NCBI GenBank assembly: GCA_039105265.1
Contig: JAPFFF010000028.1
Coordinates: forward strand, 558,001 to 622,000
From: Tritrichomonas musculus
Lineage: Eukaryota > Parabasalia > Tritrichomonadida > Tritrichomonadidae
Direction: 5' to 3'
Length of the DNA stretch: 64,000 bases
Position numbers and translations under genes: made by a program
Notes under the pieces: model-generated
Databases searched by the model: none
Seen by the model: the letters and a program-made list of their open reading frames with translations, nothing else
What the model was told of the DNA's origin: nothing
In this document: piece by piece, positions 47,807 through 58,332 of the stretch
How positions within the stretch are numbered: the stretch's first letter is position 1
Layout of the letters: each line of letters starts with the position of its first letter

Positions 47807-48191
47807 TTTTAAAAAAAAATAAAAGTTAAATAGAAAAAACCGTCAAAGCCAAAAAACGATCATCAATAAGGTCAATTTTGTTTTTATATATTATTAATTG
47901 AATTTGTATATTTTGTAATAATAAAATACTTTATTGTCAGCTAAAACTGACTTTATAGCCTAGAACATAAGATGATTGCTTGGGCAAAATAATAAGGCAA
48001 TAGGATTTAATATATATATATATAAATTAAAATTTCAATATATTGTAAATATATGCATATAAAAGCATGAATTAAAAGATTGTTTTAATAATAAATATTT
48101 TAAATATTAAGATAAAACTAAAATTTTTATAAAAAAAAATTGAGAAAATCAACACAATTTCAATTCAATTCTTGCCATTGTTTTTTTAGAA
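47807..48191. other. Intergenic between divergent genes
   Basis: 385 bp, AT-rich, with a short (ta)n at about 48012-48024. Nothing else is recognised. Confidence 0.6.
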
Positions 48192-51100
48192 ATGACTGAA
48201 CCACATGTAATCTTTTTTCATGAAGATGGGCTAATTTCAATCAAAGAAGCAGATTCAATTGAAAATAAAACAGTTTCTCAAATTCTCGATACTTTTCATT
48301 TTGAAGATCCAACAATTTTTATTTTAGGCTATTCTACAGGAACTACTGTTGAAATTTTATCGCCTGATATAATTCCGTTACGAATATATCCTGGATTAAA
48401 GACTAGAAAACCTCCTGAATCTAATTTATTTCCAGATATTGCATTATGTATTTTAAACAAATCAGAAACGAAGAAAGAATATTTTGTAATTTATCCTTCC
48501 CTTTCCACAGATGAAAAAATAACTTTTCCTCCGCTTTTTTATGGTTTTGACAGTGATTCCTATAATTTATCCATAACAGATATGATTAAAAAGATTGTCA
48601 GATATTTCAATCTTCTTATTGCGGATCCCAAGTTATATTTAAACGACGAAGAGATTCCTACTGAAGATTCCTCATTCACGTGTTTGAATTTCATACAAAA
48701 AGTGAACAATTCAAAGAATTCAAAAATTCACCTTAAATTCAATTATATGAAAAGTATAGACAAGGGAATTCTTCAATATTCACGAAGACAGCAGCTCATT
48801 AAAGACATGGTTACTGAAGAGATGATTTTTGCGCGTGATCTGGCACTTTTGCTAAATTTAATTGGTGAAAATGTTCAAAAAAAACGAATTTTCACAGAAT
48901 CACAATTTGAATGCATATTTGGTCCAATACCAGATATGCTCAATGCCAGTGCCCGTTTTACAACTGCCATAACCGACAAAGTTACGTATTCGGCGGTTAT
49001 TTCAGACGCGATTCTTCGTCAAATTCCGGATCTTCAAGAGAACTTCAAAGAATTCTTTGCGAACTACTTCGAGCTGATTCCTGACACGATTGAGAGGCAC
49101 AAGAATGACGTTGAATTGCAAGGAATAATTCAAAACACCTTTGAAAAAGAAGACTCGACTTTTCAATCGGTGACAATTTTGCCAATTCAACATTTTCCAC
49201 GTTATCAACTTTTTGTGAAGGAATTGTTAGAATGCACCCCAAAATCGCATCCTGATTTCCATCCTTTCCAAACGATTCTAGTTGAATTGTTTAGAGTTGT
49301 AAATGAACTTAATGATTATCACATGTTTCGTGACGTTTTGAAGCTTGAGAAAAAATTGGTTCCTTTGAATGAGAATGAAAATGACCCAATAAAAATCGAT
49401 GGCCGTTATCTTCTGAAAAAGTTCGTTGTTAATCAAACTAAGTTGTCCAAAAATTATCTTTATGTTCTTAATGATTTGATCTTATTAACTTCGCCTTCTG
49501 GAAATGGCTCTAAGGAACTTGAGCGATTGAGATGTAGGTACGATGAGTTGATCTTCTTTGTGAATCCGAAAAATTTTTCAATTTCGATTTTTCATGAAAA
49601 TCAATTGAAAAGCATCAAGTTTAGTTCGTATGAAACTTTGGAAGAAATGATGAAAATTTTGAATGAATGTCGAAAAGAGGCCTTTAATAATAATATTGAA
49701 AAGAAATGGTCTTTGATGGCAACTGAATACTTGCCAACAAAGAACCAAATCATGCCTTTGATGATTGATTCGTCATCGTGTAAAATTGGCAATTTAATCA
49801 ACGCTGCTTCGTATAGTGTTTACATCACTTTTGACATTCGAAATAACGAACTAAATGTCATCAAAAATATAAAGAATATTCATTCTCATGCAAAGCTCGT
49901 TAAAGTGGATAATGTTCACATCCCTTTCATTTACGGTGGTGAGAAATATCCGTCTGTTCTTGAGTTTTTTGATAACCGTTTCACCGAGAATAAACCTCAG
50001 CCAAATAAGTCAACTTCTTCTTCTGATGTAGCACTGAATAACTTGGTGCCAATGCCAGCACCAAAGGAAGGAAGAGTGCATCACACGTGCTGCTCTTATA
50101 AGCAATACATCGTGATTTACGGAGGTTACAAAGAAATGAATTTGAAAAATCAAAAGAAAAAATACTTCCCTGAAATTTTCTTTTATAACGTACAAACCGA
50201 TGAGTGGTTCACTAATAAGTCTGATCATGTAAATGAGCCCGATCCAAGATACAAGCATTCGGCTGTTGTTTACAAGAATTTGATGATAATTCATGGCGGT
50301 GTAAGCGCCATTACTGAGGCTATTCTGAACGACACCTGGTGCTTCAATTTCAATGACGGAAAGTGGTCACTTATAAACAACGACAGCAAAATATTCGTGT
50401 CTCGCTTCGAGCACGCCGCTGTCATGGTGAAGCAGTTCATGTTTGTCATTGGAGGCATGACTTACAACACCAAAACAAACAAAATTCAAGATCAAGAAAA
50501 ATTCATTGTAGGAGAAGAAGAAGATCAAGATCCGAACTCATCCATCAATCCAGATGAAATAATTCTTGAAGAAGAAGAAAGTGATGAATCATACAATGAA
50601 GAAAACAACAACAGCAGCAACGAACCACAAACATCAAGTAATAACAATAAAGAAAATGAAAATCTAGAGTCAACAAATGACAATAATAATAATGTAAATG
50701 TGAATGTGAATGAAAATATTAATTTGGAAGATTTCGTCTTTGTTGATTCTTCTGACGTTTTGAATAGCTCGATGCTGCTTGAGGATGAAAACTTGGTGGC
50801 TGCACCAAGCTGCTTTTGTATCAACATTGAGACTGGAAAGCTCTACAAGTTGAACATCATAGGAAACTTCCTGCCTGGCAGGTCTCTCTCGTCGGCTGTT
50901 TACGACGATGATAATAACCGCATCATCCTCTTCGGCGGCTCATACAGATCAGTCAAGCTTGATTGTGGCTCTCCAGTGACGTATCTCACAATTCCTCAAG
51001 TCTTCATCTCGTCAGAGCCGAAAGAAGGCGACATTGATGTGAGCCAGATTGCTTCACCTAAGCCGAAAGTGAGCAGGATGAGTTCGCAGTCTGTTTTCAC

Positions 51101-51401
51101 AGTCTATCTGCTTCCGAATGGCAAGGATGTGAAGAATGATGAAGGTGAAAATAACCGAAATAAAGGTGAAGTTTTGAACTTGAATGTTGAGGTGCCACCA
51201 GCAACACCAAATCCAAAAAGAGTCAGGTTTCCACTGCAAGATTATCAGAGTAATTCTGCTCAGACACCTGGAAGACGTCCTCCTCAGCGCTCACAAGGAA
51301 ATGTAGCATCAGATCAACAGAGCGATGATCAGATTCAGGCGAAGCCACGCCTGTTTGCAAGAATATTTCAGAAAAAAAGAAGACATTCTGATAAACAGTG
51401 A
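48192..51401 (+). CDS. RhoGEF (DH-PH) protein with C-terminal kelch repeats
   Basis: The product has 1069 residues. Residues 1-195 are unassigned, with a ubiquitin-like feel. A DH domain spans about 200-395: MVTEEMIFARDLALLLN (CR1), EIPDTIERH-type helices, and ILPIQHFPRYQLFVKELLE (CR3, the signature helix). A PH-like domain follows at about 405-525 (GRYLLKKFVVN, LYVLNDLILLT). Kelch units run from about 620 to 920 (HHTCCSYKQYIVIYGG; YKHSAVVYKNLMIIHGG; FEHAAVMVKQFMFVIGG; LSSAVYDDDNNRIILFGG), interrupted by an acidic Asn-rich insert near 775-860. The C-terminus is basic and Pro/Ser-rich. DH domains load GTP onto Rho/Rac GTPases; trichomonads have many Rac-like proteins steering actin. The RhoGEF-kelch pairing is seen in amoebae and trichomonads. 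Confidence 0.92.
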   Translation: MTEPHVIFFHEDGLISIKEADSIENKTVSQILDTFHFEDPTIFILGYSTGTTVEILSPDIIPLRIYPGLKTRKPPESNLFPDIALCILNKSETKKEYFVIYPSLSTDEKITFPPLFYGFDSDSYNLSITDMIKKIVRYFNLLIADPKLYLNDEEIPTEDSSFTCLNFIQKVNNSKNSKIHLKFNYMKSIDKGILQYSRRQQLIKDMVTEEMIFARDLALLLNLIGENVQKKRIFTESQFECIFGPIPDMLNASARFTTAITDKVTYSAVISDAILRQIPDLQENFKEFFANYFELIPDTIERHKNDVELQGIIQNTFEKEDSTFQSVTILPIQHFPRYQLFVKELLECTPKSHPDFHPFQTILVELFRVVNELNDYHMFRDVLKLEKKLVPLNENENDPIKIDGRYLLKKFVVNQTKLSKNYLYVLNDLILLTSPSGNGSKELERLRCRYDELIFFVNPKNFSISIFHENQLKSIKFSSYETLEEMMKILNECRKEAFNNNIEKKWSLMATEYLPTKNQIMPLMIDSSSCKIGNLINAASYSVYITFDIRNNELNVIKNIKNIHSHAKLVKVDNVHIPFIYGGEKYPSVLEFFDNRFTENKPQPNKSTSSSDVALNNLVPMPAPKEGRVHHTCCSYKQYIVIYGGYKEMNLKNQKKKYFPEIFFYNVQTDEWFTNKSDHVNEPDPRYKHSAVVYKNLMIIHGGVSAITEAILNDTWCFNFNDGKWSLINNDSKIFVSRFEHAAVMVKQFMFVIGGMTYNTKTNKIQDQEKFIVGEEEDQDPNSSINPDEIILEEEESDESYNEENNNSSNEPQTSSNNNKENENLESTNDNNNNVNVNVNENINLEDFVFVDSSDVLNSSMLLEDENLVAAPSCFCINIETGKLYKLNIIGNFLPGRSLSSAVYDDDNNRIILFGGSYRSVKLDCGSPVTYLTIPQVFISSEPKEGDIDVSQIASPKPKVSRMSSQSVFTVYLLPNGKDVKNDEGENNRNKGEVLNLNVEVPPATPNPKRVRFPLQDYQSNSAQTPGRRPPQRSQGNVASDQQSDDQIQAKPRLFARIFQKKRRHSDKQ

Positions 51402-51788
51402 AATTATAATAAATATATTTCATTTAAAAAAAAATTATTGATTCTTATATACGTTTTAAAAACAACTATATTCTACAGGAAAACTCCTTTCCCACTGGAA
51501 TTAATGATGTTTGCAGATAAGAAAATACCAGAGAAAAAAAATAGGCAATGGTATTTTCAAGGTTTTACAGTTGAAAGAGCTTTCGTATCTTTTGATTACT
51601 TGAAGTTTTAAATATATTTTAAAATAAAATTTTAAAATTATATATGATTCTTTGAATGATATATAATTGTAATTTAAAAAAAAAATAAAAAAAATAGTTC
51701 GTTAATCATTAATTTTAGTATTAACTTTTTGGCTTTTAAGTATTTTTAAAAGCTTTATTTAAAAAAATATCAATACGATAATATTTTT
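51402..51788. other. Intergenic between convergent genes
   Basis: 387 bp, AT-rich, nothing recognised. Confidence 0.6.
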
Positions 51789-54700
51789 TTATGCAAGAAG
51801 AGTATTATAATATTGATCATCTTCGTTGTCATCTTCATATTCAGCTTTTGATTTCTTTTTAGAACTTGGTTTTCGATTGCCTTCAACATCAGTCGCTCCT
51901 TCTTCCGTGCTAGCTGTCTTTCGTTTCTTCCTTCGAATTAAATAAACAATAACAACAATGATTACTGCAATGATCGCAACAACTACAACACACGCAATTA
52001 TAAAATAGATGATCTTGACATTAAATTTTTTCTTAGTTTTTTGTATGTTATTGTTGTTAGCTTGAGGGATGTAATCAACTAATTCATCTTCAAGTTTAAG
52101 ATATCCAGAACTTGTTCCAAGATCAACAATTGATGATGTCATGTTATTGATGTTATGATCAAGTCCTTTGAGATCAATGTGAATGCATTCATCTTCTTCA
52201 ATACTAACTTGTGTTTCATCAAAGTCTTTCTTACCTCCAAGTAATTCAATTAATTCTTCAAATTCTTCTGTCAAATAGTGTGCTGAAAATGGAAGAATTG
52301 TTTCACTTTCATCTTTCAGACAGAATCTTCTATATGCACCTGTCATATTATGTTGCACTGGTGTAACTGAAGGAGAAGGTGTCATTGATTGAGAAGGCAA
52401 ATGAGGCTTTTGTTTTGTTGGTTCTCTTGTCATTTCTTCTCCTTCTCCTTTATCTTCATCTTCATCCTTATCTTCATCTTCTTCATCTTTCTCTTTCTCG
52501 TCGTCTTCTTCTTCTTTTTCTTCTTCTTCTTTATTTGCTTGATATGTTCGATATGATCTTTCTGTAGTTTCATCTTTATTAATGGTATCATAAGGATAAA
52601 CATCTTCAATATTCAATGTAACTGATGTTTTTGAACCATATGATTTGATATGTTTGAATGTACCTTTGAATAATTTGTAATATGGATATGCTTCTTCTTG
52701 TGCTGCTTGAATGATAGATAATCGTTGACCTCGAGCTGTCGTGTTTAATCCATCTTTATTTGATAACTCGATTAATTGGTAAACACCTTCCTCTGCATAA
52801 TAAGTCAATTCACAATTCACTGCATTTTCATCATCACAAATAGCATAAAATTCATCAATTTCGTCATTGTCAATTGTTTCGAATTCTATGTTAAATTTGG
52901 CATAAAGACTATTATTATCCAGTGTCGCTGTCATGTTGTGTTTGCTTGATCGGATTCGTTTAACTTCTGGCCTATCACAATAGACGTAGAAATCAAAACA
53001 TGAAACTCCTTTCTTACCTGCAGTCATCTTCAAAAATGTCATATCATACTTAACTGACATTTGTCCAATACCAAGAACTGTAAAGCATGGAAGAAATTTA
53101 ATTGGATCTTGACGAGCAACTGGAACTCGATATGACACTAATCTTAAGTTCTCATTGATTTGAATTTGATAACTTTCAAGAGATAAACCTGTAGGAGCAG
53201 AATTGAAAATACTTCCATTATTTCTATGTGTTTTAATTATAAATGTATAAGGTTGATCTTTGTTTACGAATGTAACTTCAATTCCTTTCTCATCAATTTC
53301 CATGTTGTCTATTTCATTAGCATCTGAAACAATATATTCTATTATTATTTCTCCTGCTTTGTTATTTGTTCGCCTAATTGATAGAGTGATTTCATCTGAG
53401 CGACAATAAATACAATATGTGTCTTTTGACAATTTATTGACATCATATGATAGTTTGTGGTTATCAAAAGGCAATAAAGTCGCACCATGTAATTTTATGA
53501 ATAGGAAATTTTTATTTAATGAGCATGCTGGACAACTCAATTTATAAAATATATATACTTCATTTTCAACAAAATTCCTACTAAAACGACCACCGAGTGA
53601 TAGATATTTGAATTCAATATTCGAAATCACTAACTTATGATTATCTTCTGTTTCATCACTCGGTGAAATTAATACATTTTCAGATGTATTTTCTAGGTCA
53701 ATTCTAAAACCAATATTTCGGTCTAAACTGAATTCTATATATGATTGTCTCATAATTTGTTCAATATCTTTTTTTTCATAATGAAAGTGTATTTCACTTT
53801 CAGAAATATTGGAACATTGTTCATTGCCTGGTGCAAATTTTCTTGAATTGAAGTATATGTCCATAATAGGTTTTTTATCTAGTGCTATATAAAATTTTGT
53901 ACTTTGGCCATTTTTTCCTAAAGTAGAGCCCTCTTTGTGAACCTCAATGCCAGAGATGGAGTCGCCTATAATTGCATATCCGATTATATGAAATGAGTCA
54001 AACATATCTTCATGATAAAGTGTTATGCTTATTGATCCTACACATATATCAATAAAACCTTTGGGATTCTTTGGTTTCCAGTCTGTGAATTTATACCAGC
54101 CTGAATATGCCTGTAATACATAACCTTCGTCATAATAATTTTCAGTTTTAAATGAACTTCCGGTTTTGGGATATCCATCATTTAAATCAACAACACTGTA
54201 AGTTTGGATTTCTTTTGGTGCATATTTAAACATTACTCCATTCGTATATTTAGTAAACATTCTGAATGGATTTTCAACAATTTGGTATTCGCCGCGAAGT
54301 GAAGTCATCTTTACATTGTATTTACCACAAGATTCTTCCAATTTCAAATCGTAAGATGATGTTTGTGTGTATTCATAATTTTCAACGATTATATTTGAAC
54401 GTTTTAATTCCATATCATCCAAATAATAAAAGTAATAAGAAAAATTTTTAAATTGATTTGGTAAAATTATGCTTGACCCTAATAGATTACCTTTAGCGTT
54501 TACTGAATATTTGACAAAAGGTGAAATGATTTTGGTGATTTTCGTTCCATCATTGATTTCAACATGGAATTGGACATCTATTCCTTTCTTTGGTCTCTCT
54601 GAAATAGAAGCTGCTCGCATTTGGTAGTAAAAACCTGTTTGAGTATTTTTATTTATTTCTTCATAAAAGTCGGAAGAAAAATGGATGCATGAATTACTTG

Positions 54701-55949
54701 TATCTATCTTTCGAGTAAGTATAGTGTTGGAACGTTTTTCAATAAGAGTATGGTTAATTCGGTTCTTCTGTGAAGTGGTGTATTGAATTGTTATATCATC
54801 AATATCATAAAATGATGAAATTGATGAGATAACATCACCAAAAATTGATGGTGAAACACATTTGTCATAATCAACTTTGAATGCAAATTTCATTGGAAAA
54901 ATCAAACCACAGTCAAATGTGCTAGAAATATCTCCAAGTTGGAATTCTAAGGTGTAATAAAAAGTGAGTTGTGGTGTAATTCTGAATTCAGTACTATATG
55001 AAAGTTTATCAAAATCTTCAGAACCATATTTTGGTATTTCTGGTAACACTTGTAATTCCCAATTTGAATCATACGTAACATAGTTCGTGACTTCAATACT
55101 TCGCTTACCTGAAACTCGGTATTCTTGTTCAATCATGATATAGTTATCAACTTTAGCAAATGGATTGTCAATAATGTGACATTCAGCTTTAATGAAACCA
55201 TTGATGTTGATTTCAATACCTCGGAATTCAAAATTAGCTTGAATATCTTCAATTGGAATCTTTTCTGTATCAAATATTTTAAGTGTGTTTAAGTGTTCAA
55301 AGTCATCTTCATGTAATTCAATTAGTGATCCAAATCGACCATCAAGTTCAATTTCGGTTCGAATTGAAATATCTTCAATTCGTTTGAATTTGATAACCGT
55401 ATCAATTGAGAGAGTTCCTCTGAATCCTGATCCTACTTTAGAATTCGATTGAGGAATTGGATAAGTACCTGGAAACTCGTTTTGAATTTCCCAATTGATT
55501 TCAATTTGTTGTGAATATGTTCTGGTCTTCTTCGATTTGTATTCAAAATTAGTAATTATATCAAAAATCGTTACTCGTTTGATCGAATAAATATTAACTT
55601 CGTCTGTTTCATCATTGAAAATATTTTCTGAAATATCATAATATTTTTGTTCATTGTCATCAATAAATGTAAATGCGTCTTCAAATGAAAATGATTTTTG
55701 TTTAATAATCGCTAAGTAGTCGTTTTCAATCGCAAATCCTTTGATACCTTTCGTTTGATAAGAAACAATCGTTCTTTTAAGTCGAAATTTGATTCCATCT
55801 GTTTCATAATCACCTGGGTAAGTAACATCGTATTTTTCTTTTTTAATTTTTTTTATTTTTGAATTTATGATTGCTTTACTTACCAAATCTTTAAATCTAT
55901 TTGGAATTTCAGCATTTGTACTTACCAAAAATAAAATCAAGGCGATCAT
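51789..55949 (-). CDS. Large type I membrane (surface) protein of unknown family
   Basis: The product has 1386 residues. A signal peptide (MIALILFLVSTNA) is followed by about 1130 residues of beta-rich extracellular sequence. A strongly acidic Glu/Asp/Lys stretch lies at about 1135-1172, then a short Pro/Ser/Thr stalk, a transmembrane helix at about 1312-1338 (FIIACVVVVAIIAVIIVVIV) and a basic, then acidic cytoplasmic tail of about 45 residues. Scattered Cys pairs (GLIFPMKFAFKVDYDKC; CPACSLNKNF; CYFC-like CIYCRSDE) and N-glycosylation sites suggest a folded ectodomain. No LRR, EGF or lectin signature is recognised. Size, topology and single copy here fit a surface adhesin or receptor; that is inference. 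An Inr-like site lies close upstream. Confidence 0.85.
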   Translation of the reverse strand: MIALILFLVSTNAEIPNRFKDLVSKAIINSKIKKIKKEKYDVTYPGDYETDGIKFRLKRTIVSYQTKGIKGFAIENDYLAIIKQKSFSFEDAFTFIDDNEQKYYDISENIFNDETDEVNIYSIKRVTIFDIITNFEYKSKKTRTYSQQIEINWEIQNEFPGTYPIPQSNSKVGSGFRGTLSIDTVIKFKRIEDISIRTEIELDGRFGSLIELHEDDFEHLNTLKIFDTEKIPIEDIQANFEFRGIEININGFIKAECHIIDNPFAKVDNYIMIEQEYRVSGKRSIEVTNYVTYDSNWELQVLPEIPKYGSEDFDKLSYSTEFRITPQLTFYYTLEFQLGDISSTFDCGLIFPMKFAFKVDYDKCVSPSIFGDVISSISSFYDIDDITIQYTTSQKNRINHTLIEKRSNTILTRKIDTSNSCIHFSSDFYEEINKNTQTGFYYQMRAASISERPKKGIDVQFHVEINDGTKITKIISPFVKYSVNAKGNLLGSSIILPNQFKNFSYYFYYLDDMELKRSNIIVENYEYTQTSSYDLKLEESCGKYNVKMTSLRGEYQIVENPFRMFTKYTNGVMFKYAPKEIQTYSVVDLNDGYPKTGSSFKTENYYDEGYVLQAYSGWYKFTDWKPKNPKGFIDICVGSISITLYHEDMFDSFHIIGYAIIGDSISGIEVHKEGSTLGKNGQSTKFYIALDKKPIMDIYFNSRKFAPGNEQCSNISESEIHFHYEKKDIEQIMRQSYIEFSLDRNIGFRIDLENTSENVLISPSDETEDNHKLVISNIEFKYLSLGGRFSRNFVENEVYIFYKLSCPACSLNKNFLFIKLHGATLLPFDNHKLSYDVNKLSKDTYCIYCRSDEITLSIRRTNNKAGEIIIEYIVSDANEIDNMEIDEKGIEVTFVNKDQPYTFIIKTHRNNGSIFNSAPTGLSLESYQIQINENLRLVSYRVPVARQDPIKFLPCFTVLGIGQMSVKYDMTFLKMTAGKKGVSCFDFYVYCDRPEVKRIRSSKHNMTATLDNNSLYAKFNIEFETIDNDEIDEFYAICDDENAVNCELTYYAEEGVYQLIELSNKDGLNTTARGQRLSIIQAAQEEAYPYYKLFKGTFKHIKSYGSKTSVTLNIEDVYPYDTINKDETTERSYRTYQANKEEEEKEEEDDEKEKDEEDEDKDEDEDKGEGEEMTREPTKQKPHLPSQSMTPSPSVTPVQHNMTGAYRRFCLKDESETILPFSAHYLTEEFEELIELLGGKKDFDETQVSIEEDECIHIDLKGLDHNINNMTSSIVDLGTSSGYLKLEDELVDYIPQANNNNIQKTKKKFNVKIIYFIIACVVVVAIIAVIIVVIVYLIRRKKRKTASTEEGATDVEGNRKPSSKKKSKAEYEDDNEDDQYYNTLLA

Positions 55950-55957
55950 ATTGCAGA

Positions 55958-55965
55958 TAAAATGA
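55958..55965 (-). promoter_or_regulatory. Inr-like TCATTTTA
   Basis: On the minus strand, 9-16 nt before the ATG of the surface-protein gene. Confidence 0.4.
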
Positions 55966-56198
55966 TATCTTTTAAAAAATGAATTTTCAATATATTCAAA
56001 AAATTCAAAAAATAATTAAGCAAATTATTCAATTATTATTTGCGAATTTAACTTTTTCAATCATAAGATAAGAGTTCAATGAAGAAAAAAAATAATAATA
56101 ATAAAACATTTTAAAAGTCAACGTTAGTTCAAAAATAATTATAATCAAAATAAAAAAATATAAATGTCCGATATTTTTGAACCCTTTTTCTGAGAATA

Positions 56199-57732
56199 GA
56201 CTTGTTATTTTGAGAATCGATATCAAAAACGTCACTTTTTTGCATCTGATACTCGATTATCAGTTTAAAAATCTGATATCGAGATTATCGATTATCAAGA
56301 TATCAGATATGAAATGTGATATAAAAATAATTGTAAGCTTGATATCAATTACCGAGATCTCGAGATATCAAACAGATTTATCTTTTTTTATAATTGGTAT
56401 TTGTGATTTTATAATATTTAAAAATAAATAATATAATGAATTGATGTTTATTTTAAGATTGAAATCAAAAAATACATTTTTTTTTTTTTTTTTTTTTTAT
56501 GTTATTTTATAATATTTAAAAATATATAATATCAGCGTTGTTTATCAATACGACTAAATACCGGTTACCGAAGAAGTATCGGTATTCGGTAAATATCGAT
56601 ACTTTTTTGCTCGGTATTTTTTAGTATCGATACAAAAGTGCTTCGGTATTTTTAGAGTATCAGCGGTTATTAAAAAAGTACTTTATAATAAGAAGGGGCG
56701 AAGCTCCTGATTTTCAATATGATTCATTTTATAATTTTAAATCATTATATTTATTTGCTGTTAAGATTATTTTTCCAAATTGTATTCATTTTTATATGGT
56801 GAAAAAAAAGATATAGGTATTTTTATTTTTATAAAAATCATTGAATTGTTAATCGTGTAAGTAAATATTGACCATATTAAAAACGGTTTAATTTTTTTAA
56901 AATTTTATGATTTTTTTATAAAATTTCCAAACTTTTTGAATTCTTTGAATTTTTTTCTTTTAATTTTTATTCGTTGTTTTGGATATATGATTAAAATTTA
57001 AAGATAATTCTTTTTGTATTTTAAATAATCTAGATTATTGATTAAATATTTAATATTATTTGTTCTAAAAAATCCAATTATTATGAAATAATTTTGATAT
57101 CAAAAGATTGGCCATATAAATTGGCATACAATTTTATATCTTACATTAATATATGTATTTTTATTTATTTTTATTGCGTTTTATAACATCGTATTGAAAT
57201 TCACATAGAAAATTATGTTTTTTACTTTCTGAGCAAAAAGAAGTTTTTCATTCAATTTTTTTGATTTAAAATAGCATTATCTTGAATTTTATACAAATTA
57301 ATGCTTATAACATTTGTTCAAATATATTTTATAAAATGTATTCATTATAAATAAATAATTAATATTGCAATATAACTATCATAAAATGAAAAAGGTTAAC
57401 GGTCGAAGAGCTTCGCCCCTTCTGCCGGTAATATCGATATTTTACCGGGAAAATAACCGCTACCGGAGAGGATCGATACACAACCCTGTATAATATAATG
57501 TATTGATGTTTATTTTAAGATTAAAATCAAAAAATACATTCTTTTTTATGAAATATTTGAGATTAAAATACGATCATATATTTATCAAAAAGTTTAATTG
57601 AAAATTCTGATATCAAAAACTGAGAAATAATTCTCGATCTCTGAAATCGATCTCGATAATCTGTGTATATTTATGTATCGATATCAAAAAGTCAATCAAT
57701 TATCGATCTCGAGAATCGGAGAATAACAAGTC
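56199..57732. mobile_element. TA-flanked MITE interrupted by a hAT-type MITE
   Basis: The ends are GACTTGTTATTTTGAGAATC and (complement) GACTTGTTATTCTCCGATTC, with TA at 56197-56198 and 57733-57734. Arms continue with repeated gatatc and ctcgag blocks on both sides. About 960 bp of the interval is the hAT-type insertion at 56533, so the original element was about 570 bp. Fragments of the same family appear near 23420 and 57850-57875. Confidence 0.75.
56533..57488. mobile_element. 956-bp hAT-type MITE with perfect 8-bp duplication
   Basis: The ends CAGCGTTGTTTATC and (complement) CAGGGTTGTGTATCG are a hAT-like CAG-start inverted repeat. TATAATAT flanks both sides exactly (56525-56532 and 57489-57496). 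Subterminal regions are rich in taccg/cggta and tatcgat. A second inner inverted repeat (agaaggggcgaagctc at 56691 and its complement at about 57402) lies inside, possibly another nested element; a relative occurs near 25960. No transposase frame is present. Confidence 0.85.
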
Positions 57733-57969
57733 TAATCAAATATAATTCGAAATTTTCAAAAAATTGATGTTTTTTTAAATTACTGCTTTTGTTATTAATT
57801 TTATACTTAGTTTTTACATATTTTATTACTTCTAAAATAAAATTATAAGAGTTATTCTCCGATTCTGAGAAAAAAATGATAATACTTTCATAAAAAGTTC
57901 AAAATAACCATAATAATTCATTCAAATTATATTTTCTAGTGTATAGAAATATAATTTAAGTCATGTGTA

Positions 57970-58332
57970 AACTCTGTCCAAAAATGTTCGACAATTGAAT
58001 TTTGAGAGAGTATTCAAATTATCATTTTTTTTCTCATGCACCTATATGGAAATTCGAAGGCTTTTTCAAAGCTCTTCTTTTTAGAGAGTAGCCCATGTCC
58101 CAAAAAAAGTTGTAATTCCTCTTAAGGGAGTGGATATTTCTTTCAAAAACCAAGGTTCCTTATATAAAAATAGCTTACTGAAAGGATAATAATAAAAATA
58201 AACTTCTGAAAAATTGAATACATTACTTTGAGAGAAAAAAGTAATTTCCGACACTTTATCGTTTTTTTAGTCAATTTTCAGTGGAAAATGCGGTTTATGT
58301 ATACGTTAAGTCGAACATTTTTGGACAGAGTT
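57970..58332. mobile_element. 363-bp Tc1/mariner-type MITE with TA duplication
   Basis: The ends AACTCTGTCCAAAAATGTTC and its exact complement are flanked by TA at 57968-57969 and 58333-58334. The TGTCCAAAAATGTTCGA tip resembles Tc1/mariner termini. No ORF is present. Confidence 0.85.

Noticed and set aside
49002-49242. Antisense ORFs within the RhoGEF gene
   Set aside because: The sense frame carries conserved DH motifs at the same place; these are shadows.
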